Shown: piece by piece, positions 1 through 11,283 of the stretch | How the letters are laid out: every line of letters starts with the position of its first letter | Position numbering within the stretch: position 1 is the first letter of the stretch | Assembly: GCF_020497125.1 (NCBI RefSeq) | Contig: NC_059075.1 | Location: forward strand, 27,998,003 to 28,062,002 | Length of the DNA: 64,000 nt | Direction of reading: 5' to 3' | Origin: Mauremys mutica | Taxonomy: Eukaryota; Chordata; Testudines; Geoemydidae | Made by a program: the position numbers and the translations under genes | The notes under the pieces: generated by a model | Told to the model about the DNA's origin: nothing | The model's database searches: none | The model's input: only the letters and a program-made list of their open reading frames with translations

Positions 1-26
1 TTTGGGATTGGTTCTCCTTGGCCATC

Positions 27-67
27 TGTGTGTGTGTGTGTGTGTGTGTGTGAGCGTGAGCGTGAGC
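27..67. repeat. (TG)n microsatellite with GAGCGT extension
   Basis: About 13 TG units (27-52) run into three imperfect GAGCGT units. A simple length-variable repeat. Confidence 0.95.
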
Positions 68-235
68 CTTCAGGGCAGGATACAATATCTATTTATTTGC
101 TTTAGCTTTTATGTTCATTATTTTTGTTGTTGTTTTTGTTTCTTGCTACGTTTCCACAGCTTGGTTGTCAGCATAGCTCAGCAATGACAATTTCACTTAA
201 AGACAACCCTTTGTAAATATTGCCTGGTTCGTCAG

Positions 236-440
236 AGTATTTATTAGTTATTACCATAGCACCCACGAGCCCTAGTTGTGGACTAGGACCCCATTGTGCT
301 AGATGCTGTACAAACAGAACAGAAAGACTCAATCTCTCCCCCAAAAGCTTACAATGTAAGTATAAGACAAGACAACAGATGGATACAGACAGAGGGGGCA
401 GTACAGGAAACACTGAGATTATGTTGGTCAGCGTGCTGGT
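236..440 (-). repeat. L3/CR1-type ancient repeat, 3' end
   Basis: On the minus strand this holds the motif set CTTACAATGTAAG, TGTACAGCATCTAGCACAAT and a short (TTA)-like tail. The same arrangement recurs at 5820-6010, 20808-20942, 21125-21285, 40560-40690, 59395-59525 and 60318-60421, so it is an interspersed family. The link to L3/CR1 rests on my memory of its human relatives. Confidence 0.65.
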
Positions 441-1256
441 GTGATCGCTGCTGGAATACCGTGTCCAGTTTCGGTGCCCACAATTCAAGAAGGATGTTGA
501 TAAATTGGAGAGGGTTCAGAGAGGAGACACGAGAATGATTGAATGGTTAGAAAATATGTCTCACAGTGACAGTGTATGACTACACAGGAAAAAAAAACAA
601 CCCTGCAGCAGCCAGTCTCAGAACCCAGGTCAATTGACTCAGGCTTGTGGGGCTCGAGCTGCGGGGCTAAAATAGCAGTGTAGACTTCCTGGCCTGGGCT
701 CCGAAACCCAGAGAGGGGGATAGGTCTCAGAGCCTGGGCTCTTGCCCAGGTTCAAACATCTACCCTGCTCTTTTTAGCCCCCACAACGTGAGCCCGAGTC
801 AGCTGACCTGGGGCTCTGACTCGCTGCCGTGGATTTTTTTGGTGTGTAGAGCTACAGACTCAAAGAGCTCAGTCTATTTATCTTAATAAAAAGAAGGTTA
901 AGGGGTGACTTGATTGCAGTCTAAAAGTATCTACATAGGGAACAAATATTTAATAATGGGCTATTCAGTCTAGCAGACAAAGGCGTAACACAATCTAATG
1001 GCTGGAAGTTGAAGCTAGACAAATTCAGCCTGGAAATGAGGTGTACATTTTTAACAGTGAGGGTTATTAACCATTGGAATAACTTACCAAGGGTTGTGGT
1101 GGATTCTCCATCACTGACAATTTTTAAATCCAGATTAGATCTTTTTCTAAAAGAGATGCTCCGGGAATCATTTTGGGGAAGGTCTATGGCCTGTGTTATA
1201 CAGGAGGTCAGGCTAGATGATCATAATAGTCCCTTCTGGCCTTGCAATCTATGAAA
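437..1256 (+). mobile_element. CR1 LINE 3' end, interrupted by a foldback element
   Basis: The left part (GCTGGAATACCGTGTCCAGT) and the right part (from 857 to TCTATGAA at about 1255) match the copy at 8500-9030, which is uninterrupted at the same place. The open stretch 1009-1254 encodes the usual C-terminal end of CR1 ORF2 (INHWNNLPRVVVDSPSLTIF). Strongly 5' truncated, as is normal for CR1. Confidence 0.9.
573..856. mobile_element. Foldback (palindromic) DNA element inside CR1
   Basis: The 284 bp form one imperfect palindrome along the whole length: TGTATGACTACACAGG at the left pairs with the reverse complement TGTAGCTCTACACACC of the right end, and the inner arms (for example GGTCAATTGACTCAGGCTTG against GGTCAGCTGACTCGGGCTC) continue the match. 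CR1 sequence resumes directly on the right. It carries no coding capacity and needs a transposase in trans. Confidence 0.8.
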
Positions 1257-2054
1257 CCTAACCTACATCACCTCTGCTGTTTCCATCCTGTACCCCCACA
1301 CAGCTCTTGTAATGCATTTCAATCCTGATTGGCAGTACCCCAGCTATTTCTGTCCTAGACTCCCACACAGCTTTGCCAGTGCATCTCAGTTCTGGCAGGC
1401 AGCACCTTTGGGCCTGTTCTGAGAAGAATGCCAGTTGAATTACATACCATCATAATGTAGAGTGGTTTTATCACATGAAAAAAATATACGTTCCGGATGA
1501 GAATTCTGAAACCTACTAAGATGAAAACAAATTCAGTTCACTTGTGGCCTAAGCTAGGTCAAACTTTAGAAGTGTGTTCAGATGTGGCTTAGGTCATACT
1601 TCTTTACTTTCTGTTTTTTTTACATCTAGCAATTAAAATAAACAGACCCAGACTATTCTGTGTTCTGAAGGACAGTGGGATTTGGTTGCAGAAGGCAAAT
1701 CTGGGGATTTGAGCTCAGTCTTTGCATTTTCTGAACAAATTGTTAGTACAAGATATGAATAAAGCAACTCGATTTAGAAACATGTTTCCAGGGAAACATT
1801 AGTTGCTTTGGAAGTTAACCATGGGACATGGTTTTTATGTGGCTCTTGGGACAAATGTAAGTCTGAAGCTTTTCTTTCCTTTTTATAGAAAGAACATTCT
1901 TCTGGGGTTTTGGTTTGGGTTGTTTTTTACTGTAAATTTTGAAGCAAATAAACAAATATGGGGCGCCACTAAGAAAAGGGCTTAAAGTATTTGGAATTCA
2001 GAGTCCTTGTCCCTTTATATAGGTTTGGAAGACACTTGTTTGATTCATTTGTTA
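1257..2054. other. Intron 1 stretch, no gene
   Basis: No coding or RNA signal. Two diverged copies of a unit of about 60 bp containing CCCACACAGCT lie side by side at 1287-1410; otherwise unique AT-rich DNA. Confidence 0.5.
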
Positions 2055-2320
2055 TCTTCCTCCATACTGTAAATAAGATACAGACAGTGTGATTTATGGA
2101 CTCCTAATTCTATTCCTAGCTTTGTCCTCAGTTTGTTGTGTGACCTTAGGCAAGTCTGTTAACCTCTCTGTACCTCATGTTACTCCTCTGTAAAATGAAT
2201 ACAGTGATATTTACCTACCTCCCTGAGCTGAGGAGTAATTCATTAATATATGTAAAGTGAGTTGAGATTCTAAGATAAAAGATCTTATGAGAAAGCAGTA
2301 TAAAAGTTTTCTCTTTGATT
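2055..2320 (+). repeat. MIR-type SINE
   Basis: TGTGTGACCTTAGGCAAGTC at about 2139, then TTAACCTCTCTGTACCTCA and a TGTAAAATGAATACAG segment, in the right order for a MIR. The 3' part (TTGAGATTCTAAGATAAAAG) fits the amniote MIR tail. Confidence 0.85.
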
Positions 2321-2559
2321 TAATTTCTGACTGAAATCTGAAATCTAAGGCAAAATGTGCTTGTTAGACACTTGGTATCAGTCCCTCACAATAAGAACTT
2401 ACCCACAGAATGTTTGTTTATATTTAGGGCCTTACCAAATTCACGGTCCATTTTGGTCCATTTCACAGTCATAGGATTTTAAAAATAATAAATTTCATGA
2501 TTTCAGCTATTTAAATCTGAAATTCCACGGTGTTGTAATTGTAGGTTGTTCTAGGAGGG

Positions 2560-2980
2560 ATTGCAGTATTGCTACCCTTACTTCTGCGCTGGGGGCAGTG
2601 CTGCCTTCAGAGCTGGGCAGCTGGAGAGCGGTGGCTGCTGGCCGGGATCCCAGCTCTGAAGGCAGAGCCACCGCCAGCAGCCATGCAGAAGTAAGGATGG
2701 CATGGTACAGTATTGCCATGCTTACCTCTGTGCTGCTACCTGCAGAGCTGGGCCCTCAATCAGCAGTCACCACTCCCCGGACACCTAGCTCTAAAGGCAG
2801 CAGTGCAGAAGTAAGGGTGGCATGATATGGTATTGCCACCCTTACTTCTGCGCTGCTTCTGGTGGGGCGCTGCCTTCAGAGCTGGGCGCCTGGCCAACAG
2901 CTGCTGCTCTTCGGCCACCCAGCTCTGAAGGCAGTGCAGACCCAGCTCTGAAGGCAGTGCAGAAGTAAGGGTGGCAATAC
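2560..2980. repeat. Tandem array of palindromic units in a hAT element
   Basis: Three related units each carry TTACTTCTGCGCTG at one side and its near reverse complement GCAGAAGTAAGGGTGGCA at the other, with CTTCAGAGCTGGGC / CCCAGCTCTGAAGGCAG arms inside. Each unit is thus a hairpin and the units stand head to tail. Confidence 0.8.
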
Positions 2981-3081
2981 CTCAATACCCCTAAAATAAC
3001 CTTGCGACCCCTCTGCAACTCCCTTTTGGGTCAGAACCCCCAATTTGAGAAATGCTGGTCTCCTCCGTGAAATCTGTACAG

Positions 3082-3364
3082 CAGTGGTTCTTGAACTAGG
3101 GCCGTCGCTTGTGCAGGGAAAGCCCCTGGTGGGCTGGGCCAGTTTGTTTACCTGCCGCTCCAGGCCAATGGGGCTGCAGGAAGGGTGGCCAGCACGTCCC
3201 TCGGTCCGCGCCACTTCCTGCAGCCCCCATTGGCCTGGAGCGGCACACCGCAGCCAGTGGGTGCCGCGATCTGCCAAACCTGTGGACACAGCAGGTAAAC
3301 AAACTGTCCCAGTCCGCCAGGGGCTTTCCCTGAACAAGTGGCAGCCCTAGTTTGAGAACCAGTG
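3082..3364. mobile_element. Palindromic hAT MITE nested in a larger hAT
   Basis: Ends CAGTGGTTCTTGAAC and (reverse complement) CACTGGTTCTCAAAC. Flanks CTGTACAG (3074-3081) and CTGTACGG (3365-3372) are an 8-bp target duplication with one change. The whole 283 bp is a long palindrome around about 3215 (the arms share GCTCCAGGCCAATGGGG). It interrupts the element 2425-3468, so it is younger. Confidence 0.9.
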
Positions 3365-3476
3365 CTGTACGGTATAGGGTAAAGGCACCCAAAAGAATTT
3401 CACAGGGGGAGACCATATTTCACTGTCCGTGATGTGTTTTTCATGGCCATGAATTTGGTAGGGCCCTATTTATATT

Positions 3477-5494
3477 TCAGTGAGCAGAGATGATGGTCTT
3501 CAGCAATAAATATTTGTTAAAATTGCTAATGTGCATATGTAAGGAATACTGTAATTATCTAGTCAGTTGTAATTTTCTTATTCACAAATTCCAGGTTCTT
3601 CTTTTCAGTCATGGACAAGAAAAAGATGTGTCAATCCTATTAAAAACACTTATATAAGGGCGTGGGATTGTATTTTTTTGATGGTTTTTGAAGTGTGTTA
3701 AATGTCACGATTTACTAGACTTTATACTATGCAGTGTGTTGACAGTTGCCAAAAGCAGCAGAAATCAACGGAGCAGTGGCTTTTTCACACAAACAAGTGT
3801 GCTAGGTAGACCTTGTATCTGTTAAAGTCTGTACCTAGGCTTTCCATTTTTAGGACATCAGTTCAAGTAGGAGGAGGTAGGGAGGGTCTATATTTGGTTT
3901 GTTTGAATTAAACTACATTTTTAAAGGAGAGCGGAAAACCGTTTAATGTTATTGGTTTAATGTGACAATCTGTGTTCACAGGTGTGTTTTTTTTTAATGA
4001 TACTCTTTGGACTTGACCAAAAAAATATCCCACAAGCATCCAAAAACATCTTTTAAACCTTGTAGTTAGATGTCAAACAAATTGATTAGGCACTGTGCTC
4101 CTGTCTGCAAGAACAATGAATATGGGACGTATCTGTTTGCTTTAACCACTCAAGTGAGTAAGGTGAACAGAATTTGGCCCGACCTCTACTTGTGGGACTT
4201 ATCAAAGGAAAAGGCCTGCCCTTGAGCACATGTATGCTCTCTCTCTCTCTCACTCTCTGGGCCAAACTCTCCAAGCAGCTGAGTGCAGTCTGGGATATCA
4301 GTAGAAGCTGAGGGCACTCAGCACCGCACAGAGGGTGCTCAGCACCTTGTAGTATCAAAGCATCAAATCCTGCTCCTTGGGATTTTCTGGGACGCTTTTG
4401 CCATATTATAAAGCCTGGATAAAAATGATCTGGCATCTGTGTATCGTTTGGTAAATGATTGCATTATTTTTTATTGGTCCAGAATTTCCTAAGCCCTAGT
4501 CACTGACCCACAGTATACCAAGGCTAGCAAGAATCCCTCTCTGAAGGCTTGGTCTCCAGTTTGATAGTTCCTACTTACCTTGAACTGAACACTCTGCTCA
4601 GCACTGGATTGCATGTGTGCGTGAGGATATTGCTGGTATTGCTATTACTGACCATTTAAAAACAAGCAAATGAGTGAAACCAATGGGTCTTGTGGCCAAG
4701 CACAGCTGTAGGCAATGGTGTGATTTGAATGGCAGTAAAGCAACATGGGATGAAGTTATTTTTCAATCAAATTAGGCTTTACTTTACTAATCCAGTGAAA
4801 CTGGAAAGGCAGTTTTCAGTAAACTCATCACTTTATTAAATGGGAGGCAAAGACAAGACAAATCCACTTAAAAAAAATTAAAATAATGTGACTATGCAGC
4901 TGTGGAAATAAATTGAAGCAAACTGGGTATATTTTCAAAGTCATGATTGCAGCTAAATTGCAGACATTCTTATTAATGGCGAAATTAACTAATAAGAAAA
5001 ACACCACCAAAATGTACAAATGTGGGAAGTTTCGCATCTTTCCAAAGTTGCACAATCCTATATGGGAACAAAAATTCCCACCCAGTTTCTGTGATGATCT
5101 ATTTGCAGATATTTACTTATGTGAAGGGAATAATGGTCTGTTTTTAGAGTTCATTTTAAGAATTTTTTGTCTGTCTAATATTTAAGCTTGATCTATTTCT
5201 TGCAGTATATACAGGGGGAAAGGGTATTGCAGCCATTTACTGCTAAGGCACAGTGCAGTGGTAGGGCAGTCAAAACTGTATGTAATTATTTTTTAAAAAG
5301 ATAGTTGGGGAATGCAGAATGCATTCCCCAAGTCTTACTAGGTCAAGGTATTGAGAGACGTTGCAATAATGTGGAGAAGTAGTGATGATTATCACAGAAG
5401 CAACACCAGAAATATCACAGAAACAACCATCAGATGGATTATAGCCTGGCTTCTATCAATTTTGCTGGCATCAGGATCAGGCCAGAGTTGTCAC
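3477..5494. other. Intron 1 stretch, mostly unique
   Basis: No coding signal stronger than chance open frames. A (CT)n run lies at about 4218-4240. The AT-rich part 4800-5190 has no repeat I recognise and contains open frames on both strands that look fortuitous. Confidence 0.5.
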
Positions 5495-5715
5495 TGCAAG
5501 GTCTGATTGAGTGCCTTCCAAGTCTTTGTGGATTTAATCTCACGACATGCATGACCAACATGAATTATCCTCCCATTAAAGATAGGGAAACAGAAGCACA
5601 GAGAGACCATGTGACTTGCCTGAGGTCACCCAGGGAATCTGTAGCACAGCTATGAATCAAAACTAGATATTCTGAGCCCCAGTCCGGTGCTTTAACCCAA
5701 GACCATTACCTTTAA
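5495..5715 (-). repeat. MIR-type SINE
   Basis: On the minus strand: TGACCTCAGGCAAGTCACAT, TGTGCTTCTGTTTCCCTATC in MIR order. The + strand shows the usual complement (AGAGAGACCATGTGACTTGC). Confidence 0.8.
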
Positions 5716-5819
5716 CTAAAAGAGAAGAGGATATTCCACTGCAAACTTTAGAGACAAAAAACTCTCAACAGTTAGGCTCCTGGTGTGCTGAGGCCATTGC
5801 CTATCTGCTGATCAACATT

Positions 5820-6010
5820 GTCTCAGTATTTCCTGTATTCCCCCCTTCTGTCTTTGTCTATCTGTTGTCTTGTGTTATACTTAGGCCAGACTGTAAACAC
5901 TTTGGGACAGAGACAGACTTTTAGTTCTGTTTGTACAGCACCTAGCACAATGGAGCCTGGGACTAAGGCTCCTAGGCCAATGATAATACAACTAATAATA
6001 ATTCCAGAAT
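5820..6010 (+). repeat. L3/CR1-type ancient repeat, 3' end
   Basis: TGTAAACACTTTGGGACAGA, TTTGTACAGCACCTAGCACA and a final (AATAATA) tail: same family as at 236-440, opposite strand. Confidence 0.7.
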
Positions 6011-6448
6011 AAGAGCATCCACACATGTAGTTAATCAGGAATAGTTAGTCCGCTTTAAATTTGCATCCTGCTCTATTCTGGATTAACTCTCAAAACAAAC
6101 CCTACACTTTTATTTAAAAACAAACAAAAAAAAGCCTACATTATTGTGAAGATAACCTTGAAAACATCAGCCCAGGGTAAACTGATGCTGTATTGAGTCA
6201 GCTGTAGACCATGAGCTTCCGATGCTGTGCTTGTCTGCTGCAGATATGGTCTGAAACACTATCTGTAAAAGAGGTGTAAACACCACCCCCACACTCAGAT
6301 TCATCTATTTGGGTCACTAACTGAGAAAGATGGAAGATTATTTACTTGTTAATACTTTGCTGGTGAGCTGTTTAACAAAAACATCTAGAAAATGAGCTGT
6401 CTCACAATCCCTGTCAAAAGCCCCTCCCGGCTGCACTATTTTCAACAC

Positions 6449-6600
6449 GAAGCATTTAAAAATCATGAGATGGGACCCCAAAATCATGAGATTGGATTAA
6501 ACATCATGTGATTTTTTTTTAAACCCTCATAATTCATTTTTAAAGTGGCTTTCTGGTTTTTGAATATTTTATGGTACATTTTCATCACAGTTCCAAGCTT
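6449..6600. repeat. Unclassified interspersed repeat (AATCATGAGA type)
   Basis: Three close copies of AATCATG(A/T)GA followed by a T-rich part. I recognise this as a widespread sauropsid repeat but cannot name its class with confidence. Confidence 0.4.
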
Positions 6601-6628
6601 TTCTCTGCACTCATGGGGTATGAACATA

Positions 6629-6722
6629 GGCCTGGTCTCCACTGGGGGGGTGGGTGAGAGGATCGATCTAAGATACGCAACTTCAGCTACAAGAATGGGT
6701 GAGGTCAATTTGAGTGACACAT
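6629..6722. mobile_element. Half of a palindromic DNA element
   Basis: GGCCTGGTCTCCACTGGGGG and GATCGATCTAAGATACGCAA match the left arm of a common foldback family; the right arm is missing. The CR1 sequence starts directly after, so a CR1 insertion or deletion removed it. Confidence 0.6.
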
Positions 6723-6744
6723 GCTGGAGAGCTCATGCTGCCAG

Positions 6745-9030
6745 CACTAAAACATCCTTGGAATTTCTAAACATTATAGATGACAATTTCTTAACACAAA
6801 AAGAGTTGCAGCCAATATGAGGGAATTCTGTATAAGACCTTGTCCTAACAGATAGAGGAACTGATCACAGAAATAAAAGTTAATGGTAGCTCAAGAACAA
6901 GTGATCATAACTTGATCACACTTATAATGTGCAAGCAGAATAAAGTCCAAACAAACAATAAAATAAAATCTTGGTGCTTTAAAAGGGCCAGTTTCACAAA
7001 GATGAAAATAATTATGACCCAAATCAGCTTGGAAGAAGAATTTAATCAGAAAAATATGAATGATAATTGGGAATCACTTAAGAATACTTTACTAGTTGCC
7101 CAAAAAGCCACAATCCCACAACTGAGGAAGAAGACTGATTGATATATATATTTTATTAAACCAGCACAGCCTGGTTTAGAGAGGAAGTGAAGGCAGGTGT
7201 CAAAAATAAATAAACAAATGGAAGAAAGGTGCAGTTGAGACTAATGAATATAAATCAGAAGTTAGGAATTGTAGAAAATTGATAAGAGAAACCAAGGGAC
7301 ACAAGGCAAAATCCGTGGCCAGTAGTATTAAGGACAAGAAGAAGGAGTTTTCTGAGTATATTAGAAACAAAAATAATCCATTACTATATGGAAATGGTAG
7401 AATTATCAATAATAATGCAGAAAAGGCAGCAGTAGTCAATAAATATTTCTGTCCAATATTTGGGGGGAAAACAGAGATGAAGTCTCATTATCTGATGATG
7501 ATAGCACTCTTTCCATTCCATTAGTATCTCAGGGGGATATTAAACAGAAGCTGCTAATGCTAGACATTTTTTAAATCAGCAGGTCCACATAACTTGCATC
7601 CAAAAGTTTTGAAAGAGCTGGCTGAGGAGGTCACTAGCCGTTAATGTTGATTTTTCAGTAAGTCTTGGAGCACTGGGGCATTTCCTGAGGACTGGAAGAA
7701 AGCTAATGCTTTTCCAATTTTTAAAAAGGGAAATGGGATGACACAGGTAATTATAGGAGCCTGACATTAATCCTAGGCAAGATAGTGGAGCAGATGATAC
7801 AGGACTCAATTAATAAAGAACAAAAGGGGGTAATGTAACTAATGCAAATCAATATGGGTTTATTGAAAATAGATCCTGTCAAATTAACTTTGATTTTTTT
7901 ATAAGATTACAAGTTTAGTTGATAAAGATAATAGTGTTGATAAAATATACTTAGATTTCTGTAAGGTATTTGATTTATACAGCATGACATTCTGAGTAAA
8001 AAAAAAACTTCAGTGATGTAAAATCAACATGGCACACATAAAACTGGTTAACTAATAGGTCTCCAAATGTAACTGTAAATGGGGAATTGTCAAGTGGGGT
8101 CCCGCAAGGATGGGTTCTTGGCCCTATGCTGTTTAATATTTTTATCAATGATCTGGAAGAAACCATAAAATCATCACTGATAAAGTTTGCAGATGACACA
8201 AAATTTCTGGGATTTGTAAATAATTAAGAGGACAGATCACTGACTGAGGGATCTAGATCGCTTTGTAAAGTAGACATAAGCAAACAATATATGTTTTAAT
8301 ATGGCTAAACGTACATGTATACATCTGGGAACAAAGAATGTAGGCCATAATTACAGGATTAAGGACTCTGAAAAAGATTTGGGAGTTGTGGTGGATAATC
8401 AGATGAAATGAGCTCCCAATGTGACTCTGGCCAAAGAGCTAATACCATTCTGGAATGCATACACAGGGGAATCTTGAATAGGAGTAGAGAAGTTTTTTTT
8501 ACAACTGTATTTGGCATTGGTGCCACTGCTGCTGGCGTACTGTGTCCAGTTGGTGTGCACAATTCAAGAAGGATGCTGATAAATATGAAATTGGAGAGGG
8601 TTCAGAGAGGAGCCACGAGAATGATTAAAGGATTAGAAAACAGGCCTTATAGTGATAGACTCAAAGAGCTCAATATATTGAGCTTAACAAAGAGAAGGTT
8701 AATGGGTGACTTGATTACAGTCAGTAAGTAACTATATGGGACAACAAATATTTAATAATGGGCTTGTTAGTCTGGCAGAGAAAGGTATAACACGATCTAG
8801 TGGCTGGAAGTTGAAACTAGACAAATTCAGACTGCAAATAAGGCATACATTTTTAACAGTGAGAGTAATTAACCATTAGAGCAAGTTATCATGGTGGATT
8901 CTCCATCACTGACAATTTTTAAATCAAGATCTGCTCTAGGAATTATTTTGGGTAAGGTCTATGGATACTAGTTATACAGAAGGTCAGACTAGATGATCAC
9001 AATGATCCCTTCTGACCTTAGAGTCTATGA
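6745..9030 (+). mobile_element. CR1 LINE, about 2.3 kb of decayed ORF2 and 3' end
   Basis: The sequence follows CR1 reverse transcriptase in order: an inter-domain segment (6780-7560), AGTCTTGGAGCACTGGGGCA with EDWKK-like codons at 7680-7720, the GVPQG-type region near 8095-8130 (GGGGTCCCGCAAGGATGGGT), a FADDT-like motif at about 8180-8200 (TTTGCAGATGACACAAAATT), and the C-terminal end at 8520-8990 closing with TCTATGA. Many frameshifts and stops break the frame, so it is dead. Nothing upstream of about 6745 belongs to it. Confidence 0.92.
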
Positions 9031-9676
9031 CATCATGATCCAAATGCAGTGTAACATCAACACAATATCAGTAATATCTGGATTATTCATTTTCATATTT
9101 AATTCATTAAAAAACCTCTGTTTTAACTTAAATAAGATGCTTCTGAATTTCCAGGGACTGTGCCTCAGGTTTTTAGGTACAGCTTGCTGCTGAGTCTATG
9201 AAGCCATAACGGTTTTTGTCCAAAATCTGAATGAGGGTGCTTTTGCTTTGGCTTTTGGCAAAGATCAGCTACCTCTTCTGTAGGTCGACTATAACTTGCA
9301 TTTTCAAAGAGAGAGACTTAATTAGTTCTCTTTTTTGTCTTTAGCACTGCACTAAAATGTAACTATGATATTTTTATGAACTACATTCTGTTCACATTTT
9401 TACCCATGCAACTTCTTTGCGTTCTGTTGGGTTTACAGTTTAACTGGTAGCATGGCCCCTTATATCCTAATGCTCTCTGATTATTATTATTATTATTATA
9501 ATACTCAAAGCCCCCCTGTTAAATTGTAGATAAACTGACTTTTCACACAGGATTCTCTCATGATTTAACACTGAGCGTGGGCCCCTCTTTGTAAAATCCA
9601 TGAGCCACACTGGGTTGGGAGGCTACTGGTAAAAAAAAACTTTGGCATTATACTCCAAAAACACTGCTAGGTGACT
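9031..9676. other. Intron 1 stretch, no gene
   Basis: No repeat family recognised apart from a (TTA)n run at 9481-9500. Confidence 0.5.
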
Positions 9677-10138
9677 CAGTGGTGGATTAACAAATTTGCT
9701 GCCCCTAGGCCCTCAAAAAATTGCCACCCCCCGGTCACCTCTGCTCCCCCGCAGCAAGCCTGCGAGGGAGGAGGGAGAAGGGGAGTTGCAGTGTGCTCGG
9801 GGGATGGCAGTGGTGGAGCGAAGGTGAGATGTGGCAAGGAGCGGTTCCCGGCTCCCCCCCCGGGTTACTCCCCGTGCCGGTGGGCCCCAGCTCACCTCTG
9901 CTCCGCCTCCTCTGAGTGCGCCGCTACTCGCTTCTCCCTCCCTCCCTCCCAGCGCTTTTGCGCAGCAAGCCTGGGAGGGAGGTGGAAGGAGGGAAGCACG
10001 GCACGCCTGGGGGAGGAGGCGGGCCGGGGATTTGGGGAAGGGGCGGAGTTGGGGAGGGGTCGTGAGCAAATTTGCCACCCCTGCAAATTTGCCGCCCTAG
10101 GCCTAGATCTTGTTGGCCTAGGCGATAATACGCCTCTG
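9677..10138. mobile_element. GC-rich non-autonomous hAT-like element
   Basis: Ends CAGTGGTGGATTAACA and (reverse complement) CAGAGGCGTATTATCG; TTTGCCGCCC(C)TAGGCC stands near both ends. The flanks AGGTGACT and GGTACTGT suggest a decayed target duplication. The interior is purine/pyrimidine-skewed and GC-rich and creates long open frames on both strands that are not genes. Confidence 0.75.
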
Positions 10139-10480
10139 GGTACTGTGCTGCTTTCTCTTCAGACAACTCATTCACATAGAGCAACAGCTCAAAGTCTGTC
10201 AAGTACACCCAGATTTCAGGTTCAATAGCATGACCAGTAAACTTCTTCTCGGGAAAAAGGGCTTTTGCCATCTTGAAGCTGCTGCCACCAGTTGTAATAC
10301 TTCCTTATAGAACAACAGAGATTTATGGAACACTGCAAGAAACAACTCCAGCACCCAAAGGCAGGACTGAACTTCTTCCTAGCCTTCTACCCCTGAACCA
10401 AGTCTACAACATATCAAAACGAGACAACAACTTAACACACAGACAAAGACATAGCACTACCTATTGGTAGAGGTGCTGTT
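10139..10480 (-). pseudogene. Possible LTR end and leader with start of a gag-like frame, truncated
   Basis: On the minus strand a segment ending AAGGAAGTATTACA is followed by ACTGGTGGCAGCAG, which looks like a primer-binding site placed after an LTR end, and then by ATGG at 10271 in a good initiation context. The open frame MAKALFPEKKFTGHAIEPEI and about 25 more residues (rich in E, L and Y) runs into the hAT element at 10138, which cuts it. I do not recognise the protein. A retroelement leader is my best guess; a processed fragment of a cellular gene is the alternative. Confidence 0.35.
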
Positions 10481-10963
10481 GCACTGATCATGATACTAGT
10501 ATGTATTTTGCATAGGGGAAGGCTCATGGGGCCTGATAATATTTTAGCTGGTAGATCCACAAGTTCTTACAGTCACTCACTCTGCCATCAGTAGCATAGA
10601 TTCATTCTACATCTACTCCTAAATCACATTTGTTTTTTTTCCCCTAAATATTTTCATGCTTTCCCTTGCTGCCCACCTGGGGACTGATTATATACCTTTC
10701 TTTCAGCAGACAGACATGCTTTTGGAGTTCTGCTGTATTCTGAGATCTGAACTCTTGCCCTTCTATAACAATTTCTGTTTCGAGACTGTTGCACAATAAT
10801 GTCTGTGAATTCACTGCTGTTCCTATTTCTGCATAAACTCTTTTCTCACTGTGGTAGTTATTTTCTTTAACGTCTCTTCATTCATTAGCACGTCAGCCAA
10901 AGAACTGAAGTCGCCTGTGGACTGTGAAACACACTTCTCTCTAAATTAAACCTAACTCTAAAC

Positions 10964-11275
10964 CAGGGGTCGGCAACCTTTCAGAAGTGGTGTGCCGAGT
11001 CTTCATTTATTCACTCTGATTTAAGGTTTTGCATGCCAGTAATACATATTAATGTTTTTAGAAAGTCTCTTTCCATAAGGTCTATAATATATAACTAAAC
11101 TATTGTTGTATGTAAAGTAAATAAGGTTTTTAAAATGTTTAAGAAGCTTCATTTATAATTAAATTAAAATGCAGAGCCCCCCGGACTGGTGGCCAGTACC
11201 CGGGCAGTGTGAGTGCCACTGAAAATCAGCTCATGTGCCGCCTTTGGCATTTGTGCCATAGGTTGCCTACCTCTG
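10964..11275. mobile_element. hAT MITE (CAGGGGTCGGCAACC family), 8-bp TSD
   Basis: Starts CAGGGGTCGGCAACCTTTC and ends GGTTGCCTACCTCTG, inverted repeats of each other. Flanks CTCTAAAC (10956-10963) and CCCTAAAC (11276-11283) differ at one base. The AT-rich interior has no frame. I recognise it as a widespread reptile hAT family. Confidence 0.92.
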
Positions 11276-11283
11276 CCCTAAAC

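Larger units (their letters stand above)
2425..3468. mobile_element. Non-autonomous hAT element with perfect 8-bp TSD
   Basis: The ends TAGGGCCTTACCAAATTCAC and the reverse complement TAGGGCCCTACCAAATTCAT are terminal inverted repeats. The flanks are identical 8-mers TTTATATT at 2417-2424 and 3469-3476, the size made by hAT transposases. The interior has no transposase; it is filled by an array of palindromic units at 2560-2980 and by a second nested hAT element. Confidence 0.93.

Noticed and set aside
2055..2320. tRNA gene at the start of a MIR
   Set aside because: MIRs derive from tRNA but this copy lacks an intact cloverleaf.
2876..3350. Frames of 153, 106 and 101 codons on both strands
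   Set aside because: They fall in the palindromic hAT elements; an open palindrome gives open frames on both strands.
4828..5185. Frames on both strands in an AT-rich stretch
   Set aside because: Lys/Asn-rich or Phe/Leu-rich mirror frames without family resemblance; look fortuitous.
9671..10228. Open frame of 185 codons on the + strand
   Set aside because: It lies mostly inside the GC-rich hAT element 9677-10138; frames are open on both strands because of base composition.
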